From NCBI RefSeq assembly GCF_900167415.1, contig NZ_FUWU01000035.1, forward strand, positions 1 to 34,428: a stretch of DNA of 34,428 nucleotides. The letters run 5' to 3'. Both the position numbers and the translations under genes were made by a program. The stretch's first letter is position 1. Each line of letters begins with the position of its first letter. Below are positions 15,275 through 24,959 of this stretch, in pieces. The notes beneath the pieces were generated by a model, which had not been told where the DNA came from, did no database searches, and saw nothing but the letters and a program-made list of their open reading frames with translations. The DNA is from Fibrobacter intestinalis. Its GTDB lineage: Bacteria > Fibrobacterota > Fibrobacteria > Fibrobacterales > Fibrobacteraceae.

Positions 15275-15529
15275 TTACTTCTTCTTTGCCACAATCCGAA
15301 CCAAGCGCCAACGCTTTGTCGCGGAAAGGGGACGGGTTTCCATAATTTCCACGGTATCGCCAACTTCGGCTTCATTCTTTTCATCATGAGCCTTGAATTT
15401 AGCCGTGGATTTCATGATCTTGTTGTAAATCGGGTGACGCTTGCGGTCTTCGACCACAACCGTAATCGTCTTGTCCATCGCATTGGACGAAACGATACCC
15501 TGTCTCACTTTGCGAGAGTTTCTTTCCAT
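15275..15529 (-). CDS. rpsQ: 30S ribosomal protein S17
   Basis: The 84 residues match the OB-fold S17: '[20 protein letters not shown]' and '[20 protein letters not shown]', ending '[13 protein letters not shown]'. It is an early-binding protein of the 16S 5' domain and lies 17 bases after rpmC. Confidence 0.97.
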   Translation of the reverse strand: MERNSRKVRQGIVSSNAMDKTITVVVEDRKRHPIYNKIMKSTAKFKAHDEKNEAEVGDTVEIMETRPLSATKRWRLVRIVAKKK

Positions 15530-15546
15530 TTTCTGCTCCTGCCGGC

Positions 15547-15741
15547 TTAAGCCTTGGCCCTTTCGGTAAGAATCGTCTTGACCCGAGCGATATCCTTGCG
15601 GATCGAACGAGCCGTCACAGGCTTTTCTGCGCTGTTTCCGGTTTTCGCAGAGAACCGGTTGTTGAACAAATCCAGATTAAACTGGGCGAGTTTTTCTTTG
15701 AGCTGTTCTGTGCTCAATTCTCTGAGTTCGCGTGCTTTCAT
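15547..15741 (-). CDS. rpmC: 50S ribosomal protein L29
   Basis: The 64-residue helical hairpin protein begins [20 protein letters not shown] and contains '[16 protein letters not shown]'. It lies at the tunnel exit, where it forms part of the chaperone docking site. Its ATG overlaps the rplP stop by one base. Confidence 0.96.
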   Translation of the reverse strand: MKARELRELSTEQLKEKLAQFNLDLFNNRFSAKTGNSAEKPVTARSIRKDIARVKTILTERAKA

Positions 15742-16154
15742 CAGATCTCCGAAGCCTCCACGATTTTAACTTTAATCGGCAGCTTCTGCGATGCTTCGCG
15801 AAGCGCTTTAATGGCAAGGTCACGGTCCACACCGTCCATTTCGAACATGATGCGACCCGGGAGAACCACTGCAGCCCAGAATTCAACGGCACCTTTACCT
15901 TTACCCATACGGGCTTCGGCAGGGTGACGGGTTACCGGCTTGTTCGGGAAAATGCGGATCCAGATGTGACCGCCACGCTTGATAGTACGAGACATCGCAA
16001 TACGGGCAGCTTCAATCTGGCGTGCTGTAATCCAGCACTTTTCGAGAGCCTGCAGACCATATTCGCCAAAAGCGATAGTGTCGCCGCTGGTCGCACGTCC
16101 CTTCATGCGGCCTTTCTGTTCTTTGCGGAACTTTGTTCTTTTAGGACTCAGCAT
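15741..16154 (-). CDS. rplP: 50S ribosomal protein L16
   Basis: The 137 residues begin [20 protein letters not shown] and include '[20 protein letters not shown]' and '[16 protein letters not shown]', the standard L16 signatures. L16 lines the A-site tRNA elbow-binding region near the peptidyl transferase centre. It starts two bases after the rpsC stop. Confidence 0.98.
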   Translation of the reverse strand: MLSPKRTKFRKEQKGRMKGRATSGDTIAFGEYGLQALEKCWITARQIEAARIAMSRTIKRGGHIWIRIFPNKPVTRHPAEARMGKGKGAVEFWAAVVLPGRIMFEMDGVDRDLAIKALREASQKLPIKVKIVEASEI

Positions 16155-16156
16155 AA

Positions 16157-16822
16157 TTACTTCTCTCTCTTAGGTTCAGACGACAAGACGTCCTTGCCAA
16201 TCTTTTCGCCGTGCATGATCCAGACCTTGACTCCGACAGAACCGTAAACGGTCTTTGCGGTAGCTGTGGCATAGTCAATATCGGCACGAAGGGTGTGCAG
16301 AGGAACGCGACCTTCCGCATACTTTTCAACGCGGGCGATTTCGGCACCGCCGAGACGGCCACCGCATTGAATCTTGATGCCTTCGATGCCCATGCGCATA
16401 GCGCTCTGCATCGCACGCTTCATCGCGCGGCGGAAAGAAACACGCTTTTCAAGCTGGCGAGCAATGTTTTCTGCAACCAACTTCGCATCTGCTTCCGGAC
16501 GCTTGATTTCGTGGACGCTAATATAGATTTCTTTTCCGGTGAGATATTGGAGTTCGCTCTTCAAGCGATCCAATTCTTCGCCCTTTTTGCCAATCACGAC
16601 ACCCGGACGGGCGGTGAAAAGATTTACGTTCACTTTCTTGACGGTGCGTTCGATGCCGACCTTAGCCAGGGAGGCGTGTTCAAAACGCTTCATCAGGTAG
16701 CGACGAAGAACAATATCCTCATAGAGGAAATCGGCGAACTTATCATCTTTGGCATACCACTTAGACTGCCAATCATCGATGACGCCGAGACGAAGACCAT
16801 ACGGATGAGTTTTCTGACCCAT
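16157..16822 (-). CDS. rpsC: 30S ribosomal protein S3
   Basis: The 221-residue product starts [20 protein letters not shown], has a KH domain ('[20 protein letters not shown]') and the C-terminal signature '[20 protein letters not shown]' and '[13 protein letters not shown]'. S3 forms part of the mRNA entry channel and its helicase. It is slightly shorter than the 233 residues in E. coli because of a shorter tail. Confidence 0.98.
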   Translation of the reverse strand: MGQKTHPYGLRLGVIDDWQSKWYAKDDKFADFLYEDIVLRRYLMKRFEHASLAKVGIERTVKKVNVNLFTARPGVVIGKKGEELDRLKSELQYLTGKEIYISVHEIKRPEADAKLVAENIARQLEKRVSFRRAMKRAMQSAMRMGIEGIKIQCGGRLGGAEIARVEKYAEGRVPLHTLRADIDYATATAKTVYGSVGVKVWIMHGEKIGKDVLSSEPKREK

Positions 16823-16825
16823 AGT

Positions 16826-17182
16826 TTACTCCTTATCAGCGTTGTCAGCAACAACGACGGTCAAGTGAGACAACGGTTTTGCGATGCGGTCGGCACTTCC
16901 GTGAGAACGCGGACGCATACGCTTCATGATGGTCGCTCCATCGGCGGCAATCATATCGATTCTGAGTTCTTCCGTAACGACGGCACCCGAAGCCTTCTGC
17001 TTGAAATTCGCGACGGCGGACTTCAGAGCGTTTTCAACAATGGGAGCACCCTTCTTCTTATTGTGAAGAATGGAGAGCATGGCGAAAGCCTGATCAACAG
17101 ACTTGCCGCGCACCAGATCCGCAACCAGACGGAGCTTGCGAACACCATAACGGATATTCTTTACTTTTGCTGTAGCTTTCAT
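16826..17182 (-). CDS. rplV: 50S ribosomal protein L22
   Basis: The 118 residues contain 'RYGVRKLRLVADLVRGKSVD' and the beta-hairpin region 'TIMKRMRPRSHGSADRIAKP', which reaches into the exit tunnel and is the site of macrolide-resistance changes in other species. The ATG overlaps the rpsS stop by one base. Confidence 0.97.
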   Translation of the reverse strand: MKATAKVKNIRYGVRKLRLVADLVRGKSVDQAFAMLSILHNKKKGAPIVENALKSAVANFKQKASGAVVTEELRIDMIAADGATIMKRMRPRSHGSADRIAKPLSHLTVVVADNADKE

Positions 17183-17463
17183 TACTTGCTTCCTCCTGCG
17201 GCTTCAGCCTTGCGGTGACCGCGGAAGATACGAGTGGGAGAAAATTCACCGAGTTTATGGCCAACCATGTTTTCCGTTACATAAACCGGAATGAACTGCT
17301 TGCCATTGTACACGGCAAAAGTCAAACCGACCATATCGGGGATGATGGTAGAACGACGGGACCAGGTCTTGATGGGCTGCTTCTTGTCGGAGCTTGCCAT
17401 AGCCTTGGTCTTGACCAAAACGTGGGAATCCACGAAAGCACCTTTCTTAAGGGATCTCGACAT
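17182..17463 (-). CDS. rpsS: 30S ribosomal protein S19
   Basis: The 93-residue product begins [20 protein letters not shown] and has '[20 protein letters not shown]' and '[20 protein letters not shown]', matching S19 along its length. It lies in the small-subunit head and bridges to L5. It starts three bases after rplB. Confidence 0.98.
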   Translation of the reverse strand: MSRSLKKGAFVDSHVLVKTKAMASSDKKQPIKTWSRRSTIIPDMVGLTFAVYNGKQFIPVYVTENMVGHKLGEFSPTRIFRGHRKAEAAGGSK

Positions 17464-17466
17464 AGC

Positions 17467-18300
17467 TTATGCCCTCTTCTTCTGGCGACGACGCACAATA
17501 TAATGGTCGGTACGCTTGTTGTTACGAGTTTTCTTACCCTTGGAGTTCTTACCCCACGGAGAGCAGGGGTGACGGCCACCGGAGGTTCGACCTTCACCAC
17601 CACCGAGCGGGTGATCCACCGGGTTCATCACGACACCACGGACAGACGGACGAATGCCGAGCCAGCGAGAACGGCCAGCAGAACCGGAATTCTCGTTCAT
17701 GTGGTCCACATTGGAAACCTGGCCGACTGTAGCCAAAGCATCTTCCGGAATCAGACGGATTTCGCCACTCGGAAGCTTGACCTGGCAAAGCTTGCCATCC
17801 TTGGCAACCAGTTCCGCACAGGCACCGGCAGAACGAGCGATCTGAGCGCCCTTGCCCGGAATCATTTCAATGTTGTGAATCGTCGCGTTCAGCGGAATGT
17901 CCTTCAACGGAAGGGCGTTGCCAAGACGGTATTCGGCACCTTCACCAGAATTGAGGACGTCTCCGACTTTGATTCCCGCAGGCGCAATGATATATTGACG
18001 CTTGCCATCGATATACTTGACGAGGGCAATGTATGCGGAACGGTTCGGATCGTATTCAATCGTTTCAACGGTGCAGGAAATGCCCGCGCGTTTACGTTTG
18101 AAGTCAATAATACGGTAGGATCTCTTGTGTCCACCGCCACGACGACGAGAGGTGATTTCACCTACGTTGCTGCGGCCAGAGCTACGCTTTTTTCCGACGG
18201 TAAGAGGCTTATACGGCTTGTCAGCGGTAATTTCCTTCTTATCGTTCAACTGCTTGTAACGCAGAGTCGGGGTAAGCGGTCTATAACTTTTCAGACCCAT
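17467..18300 (-). CDS. rplB: 50S ribosomal protein L2
   Basis: The 277 residues (E. coli 273) begin [20 protein letters not shown] and include '[20 protein letters not shown]', the SH3-like core, and the C-terminal '[20 protein letters not shown]' with the conserved His region needed for peptidyl transferase integrity. AAGGAG lies within the last codons of rplW just before the ATG. Confidence 0.98.
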   Translation of the reverse strand: MGLKSYRPLTPTLRYKQLNDKKEITADKPYKPLTVGKKRSSGRSNVGEITSRRRGGGHKRSYRIIDFKRKRAGISCTVETIEYDPNRSAYIALVKYIDGKRQYIIAPAGIKVGDVLNSGEGAEYRLGNALPLKDIPLNATIHNIEMIPGKGAQIARSAGACAELVAKDGKLCQVKLPSGEIRLIPEDALATVGQVSNVDHMNENSGSAGRSRWLGIRPSVRGVVMNPVDHPLGGGEGRTSGGRHPCSPWGKNSKGKKTRNNKRTDHYIVRRRQKKRA

Positions 18301-18302
18301 GG

Positions 18303-18605
18303 TTACACTCCTTCTAACTCGGCAATTTTATTGCCGGCCTGCAAAGTGATGTAGGCTTTCTTCCAGTTGGACTTTTTGCCTACAGCAGTGCGTACTCGTT
18401 TCATCTTGCCGCGGTTGATCAAGGTATTGACCGAATCGACCTTTACATTGAAACGGGATTCGATTGCGTTCTTGATTTCCTGCTTGGTAGCGGAAAGACC
18501 GACCTTGAATACATACTTGCGGACACCCGTGCGCGGGTTTACCATATTCTTCGAAGAACTTTCGGTAATGTGCGGTTCTTTCAGAATTTCATGGAGTTCT
18601 TTCAT
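18303..18605 (-). CDS. rplW: 50S ribosomal protein L23
   Basis: The 100-residue product has '[20 protein letters not shown]', '[20 protein letters not shown]' and '[17 protein letters not shown]', typical L23. It is the main docking site for trigger factor and SRP at the tunnel exit. It overlaps the end of rplD by four bases. Confidence 0.97.
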   Translation of the reverse strand: MKELHEILKEPHITESSSKNMVNPRTGVRKYVFKVGLSATKQEIKNAIESRFNVKVDSVNTLINRGKMKRVRTAVGKKSNWKKAYITLQAGNKIAELEGV

Positions 18606-19225
18606 CTGGAGCCTCCAGTGAGTTCACCCAGGGCATCCTGGGAAATCGCGATATTGTTAGCGCGGACAAGATCGTAAGTATTCACGTCCTGAACGCGAGC
18701 TGTACGAACCCAAGGAACGTTAGCCGACGAGAGACGGAGATTCTTATCGTTCGAGCCGACCAAGAAGAGGGCGTTACGCTGTTCGAGTCCAGCTTTCTTG
18801 ACCACCGAGAGGAAATCCTTCGTCTTCGGTGCGTCAAAGGACAGGCTTTCGAACACGAGAACCTTGCCTTCTTGGGCCTTATCGGAAAGAGCGGAATGGA
18901 AAGCGAGACGCTTGACCTTCTTGTTCACCTTTTCGAAGTAGTCATGGGATTTCGGACCATGAGCCTTGTTACCACGAACCCACACGGCAGAAGTATTCTG
19001 ACCAGCGCGAGCGCGACCAGTTCCCTTTTGCTTCCAGGGCTTTGTCGTACCGCCGCTGACTTGAGAACGGGTCTTGGTCTGGGCAGTTCCCTGACGGAGG
19101 TTGTTGAGAATCGCCTTGATGTGCAGATAAATGCAGACCTTATTCACTTCTGTGTCAAACACAGCAGGAAGATCTATTTCGTTTTTGAATTCGCCGCTAG
19201 CGGCGTAGAGCTTAGCCTTTGCCAT
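18602..19225 (-). CDS. rplD: 50S ribosomal protein L4
   Basis: The 207 residues include the conserved extended loop 'VSGGTTKPWKQKGTGRARAG' and 'VWVRGNKAHGPKSHDY', which reaches the exit tunnel, and the C-terminal globular domain. In E. coli L4 also represses the S10 operon through its leader RNA; here tuf and the tRNAs occupy the region where that leader would lie, so such control is not evident. The start overlaps the rplC stop by one base (TAATG). Confidence 0.97.
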   Translation of the reverse strand: MAKAKLYAASGEFKNEIDLPAVFDTEVNKVCIYLHIKAILNNLRQGTAQTKTRSQVSGGTTKPWKQKGTGRARAGQNTSAVWVRGNKAHGPKSHDYFEKVNKKVKRLAFHSALSDKAQEGKVLVFESLSFDAPKTKDFLSVVKKAGLEQRNALFLVGSNDKNLRLSSANVPWVRTARVQDVNTYDLVRANNIAISQDALGELTGGSR

Positions 19226-19842
19226 TAGCCTTTCCTCACCACGATGACTCCGTTCTTCGGGCCAGGAACAGCGCCGCGAACAAAAATCAAATTGCGGTCA
19301 CTGTCCACCTTAACCACCTGGAGATGCTTGACGGTGACCTTCTTGTTACCATACTGACCTGCCATCTTCTTACCCGGGAAAACACGACCCGGATAGGAGT
19401 GAGCAGAAAGACCGCCCGGTTCACGCATATTGTGAGTGCCGTGACCACGGGGACCGCTGTGGAAATTGTAGCGCTTGATCGTGCCGGAAAAACCGTGACC
19501 CTTGGAAATACCAGAGACGTCAACCATTTTCACTTCGGCGAAATCCGCAGCTCCGAATTCCTTGCCAATCGGCCAATCTTCAAGATTTTCCACGTCAAAT
19601 TCAGCGAGGTAACCACGAACGTCGAGGTTAGCCTTTTTGAAATGTCCAATGGTCGCCTTGTCGGCACGCGATTCCTTGATTAAGCCAAAACCGACCTGAA
19701 TGGCGGTATAGCCGTCTTTTTCTTCTGTCTTGTGGCAAACGACCACGCACGGACCGGCTTCGAGAACCGTTACAGGAACGCATTCTCCGTTATCCGTGAA
19801 TACTTGGGTCATTCCCAGCTTTTTTGCAAGAATACCGTTCAT
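19225..19842 (-). CDS. rplC: 50S ribosomal protein L3
   Basis: ATG 19842 is chosen: it begins [20 protein letters not shown], the usual L3 N-terminus, with AAGGTG about ten bases upstream, four bases after the rpsJ stop. A frame ten codons longer runs into rpsJ and is not supported. The product of 205 residues has the conserved '[20 protein letters not shown]' and '[15 protein letters not shown]' segments. L3 is an assembly initiator near the peptidyl transferase centre. Confidence 0.96.
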   Translation of the reverse strand: MNGILAKKLGMTQVFTDNGECVPVTVLEAGPCVVVCHKTEEKDGYTAIQVGFGLIKESRADKATIGHFKKANLDVRGYLAEFDVENLEDWPIGKEFGAADFAEVKMVDVSGISKGHGFSGTIKRYNFHSGPRGHGTHNMREPGGLSAHSYPGRVFPGKKMAGQYGNKKVTVKHLQVVKVDSDRNLIFVRGAVPGPKNGVIVVRKG

Positions 19843-19846
19843 TGTA

Positions 19847-20155
19847 TTACACCTTAATTTCGACATCAACACCTGCGGGCAATTCCAATTTCATCAGGGA
19901 ATCGACCGTCTGCGGAGTAGCGTCCAGAATGTCAATCAAGCGTTTGTGGGTACGGGATTCAAACTGTTCCCGAGAAGTCTTATTGACGTGTGGAGAACGG
20001 AGAATCGTGTACTTTTGAATCTTAGTTGGGAGAGGGATAGGACCCGCAATGCGGGCTCCCGTATTCTTAGCCGTATTTACAATATCTTGAGCAGAACGAT
20101 CAAGCATACGATGATCGAAGCACTTCAAGGAAATACGAATGTGTTCACCAGCCAT
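19847..20155 (-). CDS. rpsJ: 30S ribosomal protein S10
   Basis: The 102-residue product shows '[20 protein letters not shown]', '[20 protein letters not shown]' and '[20 protein letters not shown]', the complete S10 pattern. Besides its place in the small-subunit head, S10 acts in transcription antitermination with NusB. It lies nine bases downstream of tuf, so both share one transcript. Codon use is mixed at the third position, in contrast to tuf. Confidence 0.98.
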   Translation of the reverse strand: MAGEHIRISLKCFDHRMLDRSAQDIVNTAKNTGARIAGPIPLPTKIQKYTILRSPHVNKTSREQFESRTHKRLIDILDATPQTVDSLMKLELPAGVDVEIKV

Positions 20156-20164
20156 TGTTATTCC

Positions 20165-21349
<1,185 letters not shown>

Positions 21350-21374
21350 AAAACATAGCCTCCGAATTGTTAAG

Positions 21375-21446
<72 letters not shown>

Positions 21447-21450
21447 ATTA

Positions 21451-21477
21451 CTCCCCTGCCGCATTCACGGCAGGGGA
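21451..21477 (-). promoter_or_regulatory. Perfect hairpin between tRNA-Tyr and tRNA-Thr
   Basis: CTCCCCTGCCG and CGGCAGGGGAG (11 bp, no mismatch) flank a six-base loop. No T tract follows, so it is unlikely to be a strong terminator. It may be an RNase processing site for the tRNA precursor or a remnant. Confidence 0.6.
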
Positions 21478-21488
21478 GATTTGAAACG

Positions 21489-21571
21489 TGGGCCGTCGTG
21501 GTTTCGAACCACGGTAGACGTAAGTCAACGGATTTACAGTCCGTCCCCTTTAACCACTCGGGCAACGACCC
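21489..21571 (-). tRNA. tRNA-Tyr (GTA anticodon)
   Basis: The minus strand gives an 83-base class II tRNA: acceptor GGGTCGT with ACGGCCC, anticodon stem ACGGA/TCCGT with loop CTGTAAA, a long variable arm, and T loop TTCGAAA. The anticodon GTA reads tyrosine codons. No CCA is encoded. Confidence 0.95.
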
Positions 21572-21579
21572 ATTTGTCA

Positions 21580-21652
21580 AGCCAAAGATAGGAATCGAAC
21601 CTACGACCGGCTGATTACAAATCAGCTGCTCTACCAGCTGAGCTACTTTGGC
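21580..21652 (-). tRNA. tRNA-Thr (TGT anticodon)
   Basis: The minus strand folds with acceptor GCCAAAG/CTTTGGC, anticodon stem GCTGA/TCAGC with loop TTTGTAA, and T loop TTCGATT. The anticodon TGT reads ACA and ACG threonine codons. It is the first gene of the tRNA-tuf-ribosomal protein transcript. Confidence 0.95.
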
Positions 21653-21665
21653 ACGAGTAACGCCA

Positions 21666-21694
21666 AATCTAGATGAATCTTGCGCATTTGTCAA
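21666..21694 (-). promoter_or_regulatory. Strong sigma70-type promoter of the tRNA-tuf-S10 operon
   Basis: On the minus strand TTGACA (21694-21689) and TAGATT (21671-21666) are separated by exactly 17 bases, and the first tRNA begins 14 bases after the -10 box. A/T-rich tracts at about 21716-21750 could serve as an UP element. Position and quality fit a growth-rate-controlled stable-RNA promoter. Confidence 0.8.
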
Positions 21695-21967
21695 GGAAAA
21701 TTCGCCGATTTCCCGCAAAAAAAATCTTTTTTCCCCTTTTTTCTTTTCATTTTTTTCGTTTTGTTGTGGACAAATTGTAAATATCCCCATTCATAATGTG
21801 GATAAATTTTAAAATCCTAAAATCGGAGCAAGACATTTCTTCCTTTCCTTATTTTCATGGTTGGCAAAAATTCCGACGAAACGCAGCCCTTTTCATAGCT
21901 TTATTTTTCCATTTCGAGTATATTTTGCCGGACAGCGGTCTCTCTTTTTCATTTTCAAGGAGGCGTT

Positions 21968-22417
21968 ATGGCCACCGCCACTTCGCATGTGTTTTCTCCC
22001 AAAATCAGCCCCGTTGAATATACGGCCCACATTGAAGTCCGCTACGCCGAAACCGACGCCATGGGAATCGTTCACCATTCCGTCTATGCCATCTGGTTCG
22101 AGCAAGCCCGAACGGAAATTTTCCGGGAAAACGGAATTCCTTTCAGCCGATTTGAAGCCGAAGGCTACCACAGCCCCCTTCTTTCTATAGAAACGCAATT
22201 CATAAAGCCCTGCCGTTACGGAGAAGTCGTCGATATCCAATTACAATTAAGTCAAATCGATCGTCTGCGTTTTTGCTTTACTTATAAAGTGACCGTTGGC
22301 GGCGAGCTTCGCACGACAGGAAAAACGACGCATATCTTCACCTTCCATGACAAGCCTTGCCGTCAAGCGCCCCAGCCGGTACTCGACACCTTTTTTCCTT
22401 CCGAAAACCCGTCTTAA
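21968..22417 (+). CDS. YbgC-like acyl-CoA thioesterase (hotdog fold)
   Basis: The 149-residue product contains 'VRYAETDAMGIVHHSVYAIW' followed by 'FEQART', the 4-hydroxybenzoyl-CoA thioesterase/YbgC active-site signature with catalytic Asp, and 'PLLSIETQFIKPCRYGEVVD' typical of the hotdog core. Such enzymes hydrolyse short acyl-CoA or acyl-ACP thioesters in the cytoplasm; in proteobacteria YbgC sits with tol-pal, but not here. AAGGAGG lies a few bases before ATG 21968. The residue preferences for substrate cannot be read from sequence alone. Confidence 0.85.
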   Translation: MATATSHVFSPKISPVEYTAHIEVRYAETDAMGIVHHSVYAIWFEQARTEIFRENGIPFSRFEAEGYHSPLLSIETQFIKPCRYGEVVDIQLQLSQIDRLRFCFTYKVTVGGELRTTGKTTHIFTFHDKPCRQAPQPVLDTFFPSENPS

Positions 22418-22472
22418 AAACCATGGATGGTCGGGAAACCGCCCCTCTTTGCTTCTCGCAGAAAGTTTAAAA

Positions 22473-22685
22473 TTATTCCGCGGGCAAAATGATTTCGATA
22501 TGATTCGTGCTCACATTTAAAAAATGTGTCCGAAAAAGGTCTTTTCCGGCGCGATCCGTTACATTGACCTGCGTCACCGCAATAAATTCCTTGTTCTCGC
22601 GAACGTAGTCGGTCAAGCGTTCGTCGCGCATCGTATCGATTTCACCCGTAATAATAAATGAGTCTGTCCAAATTTTTACCAGCAT
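22473..22685 (-). CDS. Small conserved-looking protein of unknown function
   Basis: The 70-residue product is soluble: MLVKIWTDSFIITGEIDTMR, then 'RLTDYVRENKEFIAVTQVNV' and a C-terminus 'NVSTNHIEIILPAE'. The pattern of a short beta barrel with 'RLTDYL..EFI' recalls DUF6812-type proteins, but that is a weak match from memory. It is convergent with the thioesterase gene. No good ribosome binding site is seen. Coding seems likely from the regular alternation of hydrophobic residues. Confidence 0.5.
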   Translation of the reverse strand: MLVKIWTDSFIITGEIDTMRDERLTDYVRENKEFIAVTQVNVTDRAGKDLFRTHFLNVSTNHIEIILPAE

Positions 22686-22783
22686 GGCTTAAATATAACC
22701 TTTCTGCGGCCATAAGGCCATCTCTAAAAATTCATTTTCAAAAAATCGGTTGCTTTAGAGTGACTAGTTGTCAGTTCTCAGTT

Positions 22784-22825
22784 CCAACTCATAACTCCCA
22801 ACTCCCAACTCCTAACTCTTAACTG
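22784..22825. repeat. Six degenerate 7-bp tandem units in an intergenic stretch
   Basis: The sequence reads as six heptads, ccaactc, ataactc, ccaactc, ccaactc, ctaactc, ttaactg, preceded by three inverse-like heptads (gttgtca, gttctca, gttccaa). The remaining part of the 303-base gap 22686-22988 holds no gene; a good ribosome binding site for the next gene lies at its end. Related sequence (ctgacaactgataac) occurs at about 26910. Confidence 0.6.
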
Positions 22826-22988
22826 CTCCCTGCCCTTCGATAAACTTAGAGACAGCCGGTTAGTGTGCTTCGACAAAGCCATTTTTAGAGGCGAGCATAA
22901 GAAATTTTTCTTCTTTGAAAAGGGAAGAAAAAAACTCCATCCCTCTTTTTTTGTTGTATTTTGATTTTGAATAAAAAAAGGAGTTTCT

Positions 22989-23816
22989 ATGGCGACGAAA
23001 AAACAAGAACCCGTGTTGGCCTATCAAAATCAGCAGTTTCTAGAAAGCGATGCCGGACGGCAAATGCGGATTCTCTCTGAATTTCGGGCTCCCGGCGAAG
23101 TGCTGGACCAAGCGAACGTCCAAAACACCATCGTTATGTTCGGTTCCGCGCGAACGCTGGGAACACGGGATGTGAAAAAACAACTCAAAGCGGCGACGCA
23201 GCCCAAAGAAATCAAACGGCTGGAGCGCCTTGCCAAAGTTGCGGAATATTACGATGCGGCCAGAGATCTGGCAAAGCTTTTCGGAGCCTGGGCGAACAAG
23301 CACAAAGACGGGCATTATGGAATTTGTACCGGCGGCGGTCCCGGCATTATGGAAGCGGGCAATCGCGGCGCACATGAAGCCAAAATCCCATCCATCGGAT
23401 TCAATATCAAATTGCCTTTCGAGCAGCACCCGAACCCGTATATCGACTCGCATTTGAATTTGCAATTCCGCTATTTCTTCATCCGCAAATTCTGGTTCCT
23501 GTTCAAAGCCCGCGCCCTGATCGCGTTCCCCGGAGGATTTGGCACTCTGGACGAACTGTTTGAAGCGCTGACCTTGATTCAAACCAACAAATTGCACGAA
23601 CAGATTCCCATCGTCCTGTTCGGAGAAGATTACTGGAACAATCTGATTAACTGGGAATACCTTGTGGATACGGGCATGATCAGCGAAGAGGATTTGAACA
23701 TCTTCCACCTGACGAGCGACATCGGCGACGCCTACGCCTACGTGACCCGCATTCTGGAAAAGCACAGCAAAGTGCCGTCCGCCACAGGAGTGCACCATTT
23801 CGGAAACCGCAAATAG
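22989..23816 (+). CDS. LOG family protein (TIGR00730-type nucleotide phosphoribohydrolase)
   Basis: The 275 residues carry a Rossmann-like fold with 'GICTGGGPGIMEAGNRGA' (111-128) and the catalytic/phosphate-binding 'PGGFGTLDE' (181-189), both hallmarks of the LOG family, which releases free cytokinin-type bases or cleaves nucleoside monophosphates. The N-terminal 45 residues and the insert at 55-95 extend it beyond the 190 residues of short LOGs, as in the longer bacterial TIGR00730 group. AAGGAG precedes ATG 22989. The kinase gene starts five bases after its stop, so the two are likely co-transcribed. Confidence 0.88.
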   Translation: MATKKQEPVLAYQNQQFLESDAGRQMRILSEFRAPGEVLDQANVQNTIVMFGSARTLGTRDVKKQLKAATQPKEIKRLERLAKVAEYYDAARDLAKLFGAWANKHKDGHYGICTGGGPGIMEAGNRGAHEAKIPSIGFNIKLPFEQHPNPYIDSHLNLQFRYFFIRKFWFLFKARALIAFPGGFGTLDELFEALTLIQTNKLHEQIPIVLFGEDYWNNLINWEYLVDTGMISEEDLNIFHLTSDIGDAYAYVTRILEKHSKVPSATGVHHFGNRK

Positions 23817-23821
23817 CTAAA

Positions 23822-24940
23822 TTGCGCCCCGTGATAAAAAATCGATTTGCCGAATTCTTTGACCGCTGGTCGCGAAAACTCGCCCTCCGCGAGCACTACT
23901 CGATGGACGATTACCAATGGTGGCTGGACCACAATCCGGTTTACCTGCATAGCGGAGCCGTTGAACGCATCCACCTGCAAGACCGCCTGACTCAAGACGG
24001 AACGAACGACTTGTTCCGCGCCAACTACTGGATTGAACGCCCCGGCGAAAGCGGAAAGCACGGAGAGCGACTTATCGTCGTAAAATTCTGCAAATACTAT
24101 GTGACGCCCGGAGCGAACCGTCTGCATCGCCTAAATATGATCATCAGCTCCTTCGAAGACGAAATCCGCATCAACAACCTGATTCGGGCGACCAATATCG
24201 AAGGCGTGGCGCAAAGTCTGGGCGGCGGCATCGCGGGGCGGCTTCCCTACCTGAAAATGGAACTCATCAAGGGCTGTTCCCTGGACAAGATGTTCAAAAC
24301 GGAACTTTCCGAAGAAGAATTGATTCCCCGCGTAGCGCAAATCGCCTACCTAGCCAACACGATAAGCCAGCTGCACTACTACCAGATTGTGCACAAGGAC
24401 TTAAAGCCCAAGAATCTTCTGCTGTGCCAGGATCCGTCCCACATCAACAACCACAAGATTCTGGTCTGCGATTTCGGTTACGCGCAGGCGAAACTGCGGG
24501 AAAGCATCACGGAATACGGCGGGCAAATGACGCCGGCCTACAGCGCTCCGGAACAAGCAGTCATGGGAGAAAATCTTTCCAGCTCCGTCGATTATTTCAG
24601 CTTCGGCATCATCATGCACGAATATCTGACCGGCAAGAACCCTTTCCCCGAGACCATCAAAATTTTTGCAGAAGACAACTTCCGCATTACGGAACGCTAC
24701 CTGGAATACCTGCGGACCGGACGGCAGAACGTCTTTGAAAGCGACCTGTTCCCCGAAATCCACGAATGGATTGACCAGCTGACGACTTTCGACAGCATCG
24801 AACGGATGCAGAAGAGCGAAAACCTTTTCAACATCGCCCATAAATTGCGGGAACGGGTGAACGCCCTGGGCTACCACGACGTCAATACCGACTTCCTGTG
24901 GAACCAGCTGCGAGAATACCGCGGCGAAAACAGGCAATAA
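23822..24940 (+). CDS. Hanks-type serine/threonine protein kinase
   Basis: The 372 residues have a complete kinase core: Lys88 in 'LIVVKF', Glu114 in 'FEDEIRIN', the catalytic loop 'HKDLKPKN' (191-198), 'DFG' (217-219) and 'SAPE' (241-244). All residues needed for phosphotransfer appear present. The first 60 residues are an unrecognised N-terminal domain; no transmembrane segment or extracellular PASTA domain is seen, so the kinase is cytosolic. The start is uncertain: TTG 23822 follows the LOG stop closely, a GTG lies three codons later, and neither has a clear ribosome binding site. Its substrate is unknown; pairing with LOG is suggestive only. Confidence 0.88.
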   Translation: MRPVIKNRFAEFFDRWSRKLALREHYSMDDYQWWLDHNPVYLHSGAVERIHLQDRLTQDGTNDLFRANYWIERPGESGKHGERLIVVKFCKYYVTPGANRLHRLNMIISSFEDEIRINNLIRATNIEGVAQSLGGGIAGRLPYLKMELIKGCSLDKMFKTELSEEELIPRVAQIAYLANTISQLHYYQIVHKDLKPKNLLLCQDPSHINNHKILVCDFGYAQAKLRESITEYGGQMTPAYSAPEQAVMGENLSSSVDYFSFGIIMHEYLTGKNPFPETIKIFAEDNFRITERYLEYLRTGRQNVFESDLFPEIHEWIDQLTTFDSIERMQKSENLFNIAHKLRERVNALGYHDVNTDFLWNQLREYRGENRQ

Positions 24941-24959
24941 ATTTCAATCCGAGGTCGTT

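Noticed and set aside
17215-18354. Plus-strand frame of 379 codons opposite rpsS and rplB
   Set aside because: Antisense shadow of conserved ribosomal protein genes.
22784-22825. CRISPR-like repeat array
   Set aside because: Units are only seven bases with no spacers; no CRISPR array or cas gene is seen in the window.
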